This document shows, in pieces, positions 10,621-22,600 of a stretch of DNA of 64,000 bases. A program made the translations under genes and the position numbers. Within the stretch, counting starts at the first letter, position 1, and every line of letters starts with the position of its first letter. The stretch lies in assembly GCF_037975245.1 (NCBI RefSeq), contig NC_092579.1:14890178-14954177 (forward strand), given 5' to 3'. The notes under the pieces are model-generated. The model did no database searches and was not told the DNA's origin. It saw nothing but the letters and a program-made list of their open reading frames with translations. The stretch is from Apostichopus japonicus (Eukaryota; Echinodermata; Holothuroidea; Aspidochirotida; Stichopodidae).

Positions 10621-11567
10621 GTTTATGCCAGCCCCCTTCCCCCGTTATAGAGCCATGATACGACACTACCGTTCCTTTTCATCCCCTACGTCATGGGACG
10701 ACGATACTCGTCCGTCGAACAAAAAACCTATCAGTGACGGGTTATTATATCATCATTTTCAATGTAAACAAAACTCATTATGTCAAATTACCATGAACAA
10801 TACCGTACGTTATTTTTTTGTAATGGCTGTTATAAAATATAGTGTGACTTCCGGTACTTCAAAATACTTCTGATATTAAAAACCGATCGTGTGCATACAA
10901 ACGGTTATTACTGCTCACTGTGTTTACAATTATTTATAAACAAAATGAACAGATCGTGATTTACTCGTCCGAAAGTGAAATCTTGCAGTCCATGGCTTAG
11001 AATATGATGGCAGCATTCTATTGGCCATTAATCTCATATCGGGCAACCTATACAACAAGCGTAATCTGCGCTTGAGAGCAAACCACTTATTTAGGCCTAA
11101 TACGCGGAAAAACGCAAACTCATGCACTCAAGAAGTCTTCTATCACGTGATCTTCACGGTTTGACTTAAATACCATACTGTATATATAATTTTTTTTTTT
11201 GTATTCTTGTCAATTGCAGCTTACAAGAAGCAAGGGTGAAGGGCCCTAGGTGTTATATTCTTGAACTGCCGAACTGACGAAGGAAGGTACCCATGTTGCT
11301 TTTTTTTTTGGTGTGTATTTCTATTCAAGGTGAGTGTGTGAGGAGGTACCCAATTTATCCTAACATGTGCAAGTAGAATAATAAATCAGCTCCTCTTTCC
11401 AGTGCACCATTTCTACTGTAAAATGCATGAATTAAAATTGTTTCCATGAATGGGATTGACAGGCTATATGTGATGATTTCTAATCTAACATAAAACGGAT
11501 GAGGTAAGACTTTTTATACTGATAGAATATAGAAACCTGTCAGGACAAGAGACACAGAAAACCCACA
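10621..11567. other. Intergenic; no gene recognised
   Basis: AT-rich sequence with short T-runs (11191, 11301) and no motif-bearing open frames or transposon termini that could be recognised. Confidence 0.5.
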
Positions 11568-11575
11568 GGACTGAT

Positions 11576-11880
11576 CAGGCGCGTAGCGAAGGGGGGGGGG
11601 CGAAGGGGGCAACCGCCCCCCCCTTGAGCAAATTTTGTGTGTATGTTTTTATGATATCGCTAGTAATTTCAAAATAGAAAATGCTTAGAAGCAACTTACA
11701 AGGCCTGGGAAATGCAATTTCCAGCGATCTGGGAGGCATTTTCGGCCAAAATTTTCTTTTACGTTTTGCGCCAACTCATGGTGGCGCTATGCGTAGATAG
11801 TTTACAGTGCCGAATCTACGGCTCTAATAGTTTGCCTACAGGTTCGCCCCTCCCTCGGCAAATTCCTCGCTATGCGCCTG
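11576..11880 (+). mobile_element. hAT-type MITE, family C (CAGGCGCGTAG ends), 305 bp
   Basis: Termini CAGGCGCGTAGCGAAGG and (complement) CAGGCGCATAGCGAGG. A perfect 8 bp duplication GGACTGAT occupies 11568-11575 and 11881-11888. It carries the core module at 11712-11800 (TTTCCAGCGATCTGGGAGG through GGTGGCGCTATGCGTAGATAG) that is also found in families with unrelated ends. The 114 bp element at 40756-40869 is an internally deleted relative. Non-coding. Confidence 0.9.
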
Positions 11881-11888
11881 GGACTGAT

Positions 11889-13450
11889 GCACTTCTTCCT
11901 CCCCTTCCTATATTTGATTTTGACCTTCGACCAAAGCAATACCATTTCTACATAATTATTTAAACATATTTTACTAGTGAAGTTGCAGTGATGGCAAAGT
12001 CTCCTCCCCTTCCCATCCCTTGTTCCATTCCCTTCCTTCTCCAAGATCAACAAACGAAACACGTTAACACATATTTTGTACAATGCCTTTCGAGCATGCA
12101 GATTAAGAAGTAACAACTTAACTTGCTTTCCAAACTAAGGCATTCTATCTAATATTATTAAAAGCAAACTTAGCAGCTCTTATTTACCAATTTCATCCCG
12201 AAGGCCCCCCCCCCCCACAAAAACAAGAAATGATCGAAATGCACACATACACACATAAACACAAGAGAAATCTGAAATGACAAAGACAAAATTTTGTTGG
12301 TTGTTGCACGAAAGTGTAATACCATTGTAATATTGTAATATACACTTTTCTTTCCGACATGGTGTAATCAATATCATGTTAGTCACAGAGATGCATGCAC
12401 AATTGGCCAGATGTAGCCTGCGACAGCATCATGAAATAAACCATCCACTGTAAACTGCATGTTACTGTACAAGACGCTCTTAAGGTGTATCCTATATCTT
12501 CATCTGAGGATATTCAGATGGCTCTTTTAGAAACATATGGTAAACCCAAAAACCAGGAGGCAAACTTCTTCGGAACAGCAATAATAAGAAATAACATATT
12601 CCAACTGACAGCCTATCATCCTGAATATGATCCATCATTACCTTTAAGCATAGTAATAGCTTAATAATATTTGAACATTCATTTTCTCTTTTTACTAATA
12701 ACAGTTATAATAAAAAATAATCATAAAAAAATACAGCATTGCTTTTACAATTAATTTCTTCCATACTGTAGTCTCACACTAAATACATCCTAATGATGGA
12801 TTTATTTTAAAAGTCTCATTACAAAGACTTTTTAAGACACATTACTGGGATAACGCTTAAAACCAGCTGGTTGTGTTTCTTGCTAACGTTACGCATCCAT
12901 TACCTTACCAAAATAATGAAATTAATTAATTAATTATCAAATTATTTCACAAGACTGACATCAGTGCACTGCACTGGTGCACTGTCTAGTACAAATGCTG
13001 GAAATTATTTCTTCTTGCCAATATAAACCCAGTTAGCTAGTAAGTAATCAAAGATAATGATATCTGACCAGATTCTTAACTGCAAAGTAGGCTAGGTGAG
13101 GTACAATTATTACAATGGGCATATTTAAAGTATTGATATTTTGCTCACAAAGTATATGGATTGAAAACACAGAATTTTTATGAATGTAATGACATTAATG
13201 TAATGTTGGAAATACTAACACCATATGTTTTGTGCTCAAAGTGTAATAGTTCGTTAGGAATAGCTTCAAAATACAACCAGCTGTTTTCATTATCACGGTA
13301 TGGCAGTAGAGTGGATCGAACCATGAGTGGCTAAGGACAATCTTATCGTACACGAGAGAACCATCCCGGAGAGGATATCGGCAACAAGACCACCTGCAAG
13401 TCATAGCACACTTGTGTGGACAATATGAGTAGAATATTTAATTTTTACAA
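11889..13450. other. Intergenic, downstream of the pyruvate dehydrogenase gene
   Basis: AT-rich, with a C-run (12206-12216) and one coding-like orphan stretch (12432-12663, listed separately). On the minus strand an ATTAAA hexamer at about 13437-13442 lies some 90 bp after the stop codon and could be the gene's polyadenylation signal. Confidence 0.45.
12432..12663 (+). other. Orphan coding-like open frame
   Basis: An open frame without an early methionine, ending in TAA at 12661-12663. It reads VTVQDALKVYPISSSEDIQM, then LLETYGKPKNQEANFFGT, and closes with hydrophobic residues. Composition is protein-like rather than repeat-like. The family is not recognised. It could be the last exon of a plus-strand gene (a CAAG acceptor-like site lies near 12470, with a weak pyrimidine tract), a transposon fragment, or chance. 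Confidence 0.3.
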
Positions 13451-13530
13451 TAAAAGGGTCTCTCTTTGAACTCAGTTTATGAGGTGAACCTAGTAACAGG
13501 ATGGCGAGACTGTGGAGTTAGTTCATCGTT

Positions 13531-13692
13531 TCAGCTGGATGTGTGAACACTGAAAGCGTCGCAGCCACGTACTGTGTACTTTGGGGTATTGGCGTACACA
13601 TGTGTAAACGTCTCTGCTATTGCCGGCCTCGGGTCGGCCTTCGCCTTCACCACTGCTTCCTCAATTTCCTTGCGGACAGATTTATCGATATC
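13531..13692 (-). CDS. PDHA1: PDHA exon 9 (C-terminus, stop)
   Basis: Acceptor TTTTTTTGTAG, then [35 protein letters not shown] and TGA at 13533-13531. The last ~20 residues differ from the conserved family end, but the register and VRG motif hold. Confidence 0.93.
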   Translation of the reverse strand, partial: DIDKSVRKEIEEAVVKAKADPRPAIAETFTHVYANTPKYTVRGCDAFSVHTSS

Positions 13693-16600
13693 CTACAAAA
13701 AAATCACAAAAGTAAAATAAATTTTTAGTGATTGAAAATTGAAATGTCATTTTGATTTAGACTTTGATATGGAAATTTCTTCAGGTGCTTCAATCTAGGA
13801 AAACGACTCGAAGAACAACAACACAGACTACACTTGTTAGTGACTACAGACTGATGTTTTCTCGTTCTGATACCGACAAACATACAAGGCATTATTTCAG
13901 ATTAGAATTTTGATAGCAGCACTTCTGGTTGGTCTTCCTTCATCGTGACAGCGATACTGAAATATGGCCCACACATCTGTGTCAGTTATCTATTGCTGAT
14001 AATCACTGGTCCTTTTTTGCTTGTTTGACAAGGAGAAATACAAATACTAAAGACAAACCAAGTAATGACAAATAAGTCTACATTTTAATAGTCTTTAAAT
14101 ATATTTGGTTTGAATGTCACAGACAGCAAAAAGAGGTGTTAACTTGTTTATTTACTGCATAGATTGATGGGAAACCATCTCTGGGGCAGACCCTGTCTAG
14201 GGCACCCTCTGATATAGTGTTTGTATGCAAATATACTTCCATAATTTCAGATTACTGCAAAAAGAAACAATTTTGTTTAAAAGGTTAAATCCATCAATTT
14301 TATCCTGATAACCACGGCTTAAACTCAGACATGTATTTCTGTGTCCTATCATATTAAATTTCCAACCTGATCTGTTATAGCTGCTTGATTTCCTTTTCTT
14401 ACTTTCAAACTTATTTGTATTTACATGCAGATGTGCTGTTAGGTGCAGCTCTTTCAGATTCATTCATAACTGCAAAGAGAGACATTTTTGACATTGTATT
14501 TACTGTCACCTTCGATATTGGATGAGCTACGAGTTAAACCTAACTCATTTAATATTCCTTAGCTGTATGTATCGACTGTACACTAGTGTCTAATTGCCGA
14601 CGGTAGCAAGCTGTGTGTATTTTCTGGGATCGAAGGTGGTGTCTAACACTTCTGTTACACCTAATTCGAAACTAGGTCAGATTACCGGCATGAGACGTTT
14701 CTTTGTGTGCGAGTCTTCACTCCCTTTAAGGAGAGTTGATTATAGCAAGTATTTACAATCACTCTGAATTGAATATTCTATGTGTATTGATGTGGACAAA
14801 AAGCATACATTAAAGAGATGATTGTAGCAGGTATTTACAATCACTCTGAATTGAATATTCAAGGCATATTGAATATCATTGAATATTCAATGGCCATACC
14901 AGAACATCCACATTTGCTGTCAAATACACATAGATACATATTTACAAGGTGATGAACATGCAGTAACTCTATATGCCCTTTGACTGGACCATGTTCCCAT
15001 TCCTCTTCAACCAACCCTAACCCAATCACACCACCCTCCTCCCTCCCTCCCCACCAACAGCTCTAGAAAGACAATGAATCAATACCTTAAGTTCCTCCTC
15101 TGTAGTAAGATTCAATTCAATGATCTTCTGTTTGAAGCTAATGATGGGATCTCTTTGCTGTCTGATCTCTTGTACTTCCTCTCTTGTCCTGTAACTTGTA
15201 CCGGGGTCACTCATGCTGTGTCCATGGTAACGATAAGTCTCCACTTCAAGAACCAACGGTCCCTTTGAATATCAAAAGTATCAAAATTGCATTCAAAATA
15301 ATGTTTTATCCATGACTATTCCAATCTTGAGGGAGTTCCAATTATGTGTGCATAACCAGAGGTATCAAGAGCTAGGTCAGCCCAACTCCCCCCACCCTCC
15401 CCACAGGACCCCCCACCCTCCCCACAGGAAAATTACAAGGCTCGTTTTTCACACTGTCATTTTTATTTCAGTGTATTATTTATTCTTTAACATATATTTC
15501 CCTGGCCGATAACTATACTCTTGTTCCCTCTAATCGACTCCAGGCACTCGGGTGTAGCCCCCCCCCCCCCACCCCCTGCCACCTCGTTAGGCCTGTGCAT
15601 TTAACACAAGGCCCAGTCAGAAAAACACTAAGCTACAACTCCCAAACAAAAATTAAAAATACAGCTTTAAAGGTATTTTCCAAATGCAGAAACTAAAATG
15701 CTCTAGGGAAGACAACAATATTCCCTCATAGCTAATTAATCTATGTTGCCCAAACAGCATGACGAAAACTGCCAAAGTGTTTGATGTACATTAAATTGAC
15801 ATAATCTTGACAGTCTGCAATTTGACTGAGTACAGTTCTTGTACTTTGCAATTTAACAAAATATCCTTTCAATACCATCTCACATATATGATAGCAATTT
15901 GAAATTGATTTACTTATCATTTCTCTCTTGGAGCAATTTCATGTTTTGTCATAAAGTGATGGATAACACGTAACAAGAAGAATCTTCACAGTTTGTTAAA
16001 TTACTAAATCCATGTGAAGATATTGATAAATAAAGTTTGTAATTTGATAAGATATCATTTTAGAGCCAAGTGTTGAATTCCTCATTTACTAGCAAAAAAA
16101 GGGGGGTGGGGGGATTAATCAATATATGTTTTCATCAATATATGATTAATCAATCATTGTGTTGAAACTTGCTAACATATGTACAGTACAATATTAACAG
16201 TTAAATGGCACCTTACAATTTCCAGTTCCACTTGAATTTTGGGTTATTTCAAAAGCTTTTTGTTACATATATGCTAACATAGCAAAAGGTGCATGATTGT
16301 CAGCCAACCAAATGTAGTGCTAATTGGTTTGTTTCATCCTCTTACCTTGCCTGAGAGGCAGTAATCCTTTGAAAATTTGGTTGCCTCCCTGACTGCAATT
16401 ACATCCATTCCGTCAATCTGAAGAGAGGAGGATAAAATGTTTTACTTGCAGGATGTGAAAAGTAGGTTCGAAGGACTGATTCTCATTAACATGAGGCAGT
16501 CATTTCTTCATTACGTTAACAGATCTCATGTAACAAAAACATCAACATCTTTCATTTTGATCTTTCTCCTTAGGCATGAAAACTAAGGAAATAAAACCAT

Positions 16601-19600
16601 TTTTGTTTTTAATTATTAGTGGACTAACAACATTAATATACAGCATATCAGTAACATATCACCTTGACTGAACTGTCTATAACATATAAAACTTATCTTC
16701 CAAAGATCTATCATTGGAATGGTTGTTTGAAACTTAATCAAGCCCTTTATACTTAAAATCAATCAGCACAGCAATGTATATTTACCTACATTGACACCAC
16801 TTCTGAGAAAGAAATATTCAGAAAACTTGGATTCTTCGTTTGAAGTCTCCTTTCCCGATGTGATGTTGGTGTCCCTTCTATTGCACTATTGCACCACTGT
16901 GACACTACGCAATCATGCTTAGGCATGAAAACTAAGTCAATAAACCCATTTTTGTTTTTAATTATTAGTGGACAAACAACATTTATAATTAAACAGTAAC
17001 ATTTCACCTTGACTGAACTGTCTATAACATTTAAAACTTATTTTCCAAAGATCTATCATTGGGAATGATCGTTTGAAACTTAATCAAGCCCTACTTTATA
17101 CTTGAAATCAAATCAGCACAGCATATTTATCTCCCTACATTGACACCACTTCTGAGGAGGAGATATTCAGAAAACTTGGATTCTTCACTTTCGCTTCTCC
17201 TTTCCCGATGTGACGTTGTTTTCCCTTCTCTATTGCACCATTACACCATTATTTCCCATTGTACCAGCGGTACTCATTCTACCAATGTCTTACCCATATG
17301 CCAGGTATGTAATCCCCTCGTGTGTAATAGTCTGTTGAAGCAGCTGCTCTGTCCACCGCAGTGCCCATGCCATATTTGTTATTTTCACAGACAAATATCG
17401 CTGGAAGATCCCACAGTTTTGCCATGTTGAAAGCTTCGAAGATTTGACCCTGGTTGGCAGCACCATCCCCGTAGAGCGTGACGCATACGGTCTTCTCGTC
17501 TCTGTATTGGTGGGCGAGAGCGATTCCAGCTCCGAGGGGAACCTGCAAATACAACGGATGATGAGCTAGATAAATGTTGAGATTGGAGACAACAGAATCA
17601 TGATAATGGAGCAATGAATGAATGGAAGAAATGAACTACATATATGCAAAATTTACACACTAATGAATTAAAAAAAAGAGGGACATTTTTAAGGAAAGCT
17701 AATTATGCCAGGTAAACTTAATTCTTCTCCTGCTGTAAGCAGACAACTCAATAGCTGGTTAACGAATGCATGGCATGTTTAAAATGCGTAGGTGATGAAT
17801 ATATAAATCCCAAGCAAATACAAGAGAGAGCTGCTTTCTTATCATTAACAACAAACTTTAAGCTACATTTGTTGATATCTCTGAGAGATTGGGGTAAGAG
17901 AGGTTGAAGCGGGTGGGGGGGGGGGGGACATTGAGCTGAATTCACAAAAAGTTCTAGTATACCATACGACCTACTACATGCAGGTTTTAACAAACTATCA
18001 ATCCTTCATCTGGTTCTGAAATCAAAGAGTAGACACAAACAGGAATTAAATGAGCAAATTTACAAATCATACAATTTTTTGCTGGGAAAGTACTTCTTAA
18101 TATTCAGTAACATCAACTTAATTTGCAATGTCAAGACATTCCTGGTTCAAAGCTTACCTGAGCACCGACTATACCATTTCCTCCATAAAAGTTCTTGGCA
18201 TACATATGCATGGAGCCGCCCTTGCCCTTCGCACATCCTGTTTTACGACCTGTAGAACACACAGACAAATACTTAACAAAATGGAGACAACATTTTGGAC
18301 AGAATAATCCTTAGCCAATCAATTGTGCCACCAATAACTGATAAAAAAATGTCACTAAAGATCTGTAATCATTGAGTCGTAGTGAAAATGGCTGCCTTTT
18401 TTCAAAATACTCCCCTGGATAATTCCCTCTTGTTGCAAGATATCCATCCATGTTTAACATTACCATCGCATGGTTAGGGAAGTACTTTTGCAGTTCAAAT
18501 CTTGAAGACCAAGAAATTTGTTTTATTTTAAAGGCATTGAAGAGTCACCCCAAACCGCGTGCAGCGCTCTGTAAAAGTCAATTTTCCGTTGCTTGCGAGT
18601 GGAAGTTTTCTTCTTGTCGCTACAAAATACAGACAGTAATGAAACGTGATACCTTGTTATCTTTTATCTAAACCTGAGTTGTCCTTCGCTGCTATGTACA
18701 CTGTGTTGTGTGTATTGAGCGTAGCTGTATGTATTGACTGTACACTAGTGTCTAATTACCGACGGTAGCAAGCTGTGTGTGTATTTTCTGGAACTGATGG
18801 TGATGTCTATCACTTCTGTTACACCTCATTCGAAACTAGGTCAGATTACCGGCATGAGACGTATCTTTGTGCGTGAGTCTTCACACCCTTTAAGCAATTC
18901 TTGAAACTAAGAATATTCTATGCATAAAATAGATAACTGCCATGCATCTAAAGATGCATATATGATGTATTAAGTTTACACTTTGCCAAGCATTTCCAGG
19001 TATGCTATTTACACTGCAATTTTAGAAATCAGAAGAAACTGAGGATATTTGCCCCTTGGGGCTTGAAACATAGACCTACAATTCAAAAAGCATATTAGGA
19101 GAGTCACATGGCAGATATCTTGCCTATTTAAAAGACAAACTAAGCATGGCAACCAATACCAAAACAAAACTTGGCATTAAAATATTTCACTTTTTAGAAT
19201 TATCACATATTTAAAACTAAACTAGGTTACGGTTTATAAAGCCAACAATTACAGTATCCATCCACAAAATGCCATTTCCTCATGTGATGAGAATCATGCC
19301 TTCATAACACTAAATACAACCTTACTTGATGTGAGAGGGTAGAATAACCTACCTGTTAATTCGGCCAAAATTCCATGGGCAGATATACCTCGCATGTAAG
19401 CCCAACCGTGGGCCCTATAAGCTGTGATAACTGCATCATCTAAAGTCAAGGCATTCTGTATACCTACACAGCAAGCTTCCTAGAGTTAAAATGAAGTCAG
19501 ATATTGACAAATGATCAAGAGAACTGGACAACCAATAAGTGGGAGATTCAAAAGTAGATAAAGCAGATTAGGTAGCAGAAAGAAGATAAGGTCGGATATT

Positions 19601-22600
19601 GACCAATAACTGATTACAAATCAACCAGCTGAAGATACAATTTCATAATTTCATAACGTCAGCTACAAATGATGTGATCCACTGATGAAATACCAACCAA
19701 AATGGAAGAAGCGAAAAATCAGGGAAACGTTTAATGCGATCCTCTTCAAAACTTGGACCGAGGCAGTTGTGGAAAGAACTGCAAAAGAATCATGTAATGT
19801 CAACCAGCTGCTAATCTTGTTATTAAGTTCAGTAATGACTTCTGGCTATTGTTTTATTTTTAACAAAGTTTATATAACTGTCAAAAGCTTAACATCAACT
19901 TTAAAGCATTTGTTTCGTCATTGTGGAAGATCTCTCAGTAATATGTTCATGATTTTCTTAGAACGCTTGTAACGGTAACTTTTCTCTGTGACATAAAATG
20001 AGAGAGTTAACCTCTCGTGGGTTTTGGTACCATCTGCTGATGCTTCCCTGTTGCTTCACTTTATCATCCCTTCAATAGTACTAGCTTCAAACACTTCTGT
20101 CTAGATCTCGGTTTCCCAAACTGTCTGGGTCCAGGACGTCAACTCTGTTTCGAGACAATATGTGGTGGGTCCCACTACTCCGTCCCAGGCTATTTTGTGG
20201 CATTTCTCTCTGCTTGACCAGTTAAATGCCAGTGAAAGGAATTCATGTACACAATAGTACTAACAGAATCCACAATTTCTTAGTCTGTAAACTAGTCCAA
20301 TAATTTTGTAACTGTAAGTGGCTGGGTTGCTTTTCATACCCATTTTCTTCTTCTCACCATATTCAATCGTTTTTTTTTATCTGCTGTTTGTTCTCTACAA
20401 AAACTATGAAATACAAATTATTTTGTGTTCATACAAAACAGGCATACTTACGTACAGCAGCTTCTATAGTTAAGAATGATAGCTTCTTCACCTCTGATTT
20501 AAATGCACTGTAGTCTAGGATATATGTACATAACCTCTGATATGTAATTTTAGCAGGTCTAGGGGAAAGTGCTGATGTATCTTGTGAAAATAAAGGCTAT
20601 TTCTAAAGAGAAATTGGCAGCGCTAGCAAAGGAGTTTGTCGGAATTTTAGCAACGTGTTCCTAACCTGCTTAGCTGTTACAGTAGTAGTATGGAAGCATC
20701 TAAGCTTCTTCTTGAAAGAATTTATCAAGAAGCATTTTTGACATGTACTGCATTTGTTATTTAAGCAGGGGTATGTAGCTAGTTTGTAGCTTCAACAGTT
20801 AATGATGATAGATGATTTATCTCTGATATATGCATAGGATAGGCTAGAATAGGTACAGTGCCTCTGTTTTGGAATTTTAGCAGGTCTTTGGAAAAGTAGC
20901 TAGTTTGTACTTTCAACAGTTAATGACGATAGATGAGTTATCTCTGATATATGCATAGGATAGGGTAGTGCCTTTGTATTGGAAGTTTAGCAGGTCTTTG
21001 GGAAAGTAGCTGGTTTTTAGCTTCTACTGTTAATGATGATAGCTGATTCATCTCTGACATATGTAAAGTAGTAGTAGGATATGCACAGTGCCTCTGTGTT
21101 GGAAGTTTAGCAGGTCTAGGAAAAGTGTTGCTATTTGAATGGGTTGAAAACGAATAACTTTTCTCACAATTATCTCAAGATATTAATCCTCTTTTATAAC
21201 AATGTAACAAGTAGATTAAGTAACAAGTTAGCTACTGTTCAAAACCTATGGGAAAGTGAGCAAGATTAAGCTGCAAAACCTAAGCAGCTGGATTAAAACT
21301 TTCTAGAATGACTTTACCTGTCCAGAGTAAAGATGACAGAAACCTCTGATCTCCTTTGACTTGTATAGAGTACCAGCGGCTGTCTCCATCCTCCTGATGA
21401 CCTGCATCTCCCTGTAGTACTTCAGAGCTTCATCTCTTGTCAGCACTGTGTTGGTTTCTGGGCCATCATCTAATTTATGCAGTTTGAAGTCCTGTGTAAA
21501 ACCAAGACAACTTTTTTTTTCAATTAAACTCAAACTCAGCTAGATGGTTAGAATGTCGATACAGTAACTACATTGTCACATGTTGACTTCCACTAGACCA
21601 TAGCCAAAAGGATGAGTGCAACATTGGGTTGTGCTCAATGTAAAACAGTTACATAATACACACATTTTCAGTTTCCAATCAATGTTCATTTTATGATTAT
21701 ATTTTATTTAAAGTACTGTATATACAGTATAGTAGCTTTATAGCTAAAACCTGTGCAGTTGTTAAGTTAAGTACAATTATGTATTGTTTGCTACCATAGT
21801 GGTCAGCATATAAAATTTTACAAATCTTGTTACGCAGTCCAAACCATGTACAGCTCGAGACCCTTCTGTACTGTACTATCCCCAATAAAAGTGCAGTACT
21901 TACCTAACAATTAATAATCAGCAGTTATTTTTGCTACGCTTAAGCGACAACAAATGTGGGAGAAACCCGCAAGGGCTTATCGATTACAACTTACACCATC
22001 GGGTGGCTTCCCATTCAACATTTTAACTCAAATTTGGAATCTTTTCAATTTAGAAATTCATTTCAGATGGGAAAACTGTAGATACTCTTGGATGAAAAAC
22101 CCACCTTACTATGTCCCGGCTGGGAATCGAACCCCGAACCTCCCGATTGCTAAGCCTCATTGCCTCAAATGCCACCCCCTATATCCACTCGGCCACAGCA
22201 CCTGTTTCAATCCACTCAGCCACAGCACCGGTGAAGCTTCAGCTTGAGTTCTTTTGTAATTTCGAACCAGATTTTTAGTACAGTAGTCTCTTTACATGAG
22301 CAGTAATGTGAATGATAACAAGAGACAAAGACATCTAAATTTTACTTACCAAAACTGTCACATTGGCTTCATTGACTGTACTGCTATAACATCTTAGAAA
22401 TTTCCACGATACAGCTTTCTATAGAATTTCAAATATTAACAGTAATTAGTGATTAAACAAATTATTTAAACCAATTCAAAGATTTGCAAATCACTTGCAA
22501 TATAGTTTATACCTTCATGGTTTACTGTGTTTCACTCACAATTTGTTTGCATCAATGCCTAACATCACGATGAATCTCCAACCAAATGAACCATGACATT

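Noticed and set aside
10214-10873. 219-codon plus-strand frame
   Set aside because: It begins in the A-run of a MITE, crosses its end and continues in GC-rich repeats; high GC alone explains the lack of stops. No motif recognised.
22090-22230. tRNA gene on the minus strand
   Set aside because: A and B boxes are present but the arms do not form a cloverleaf and a SINE-like body follows; a duplicated partial head is also present.
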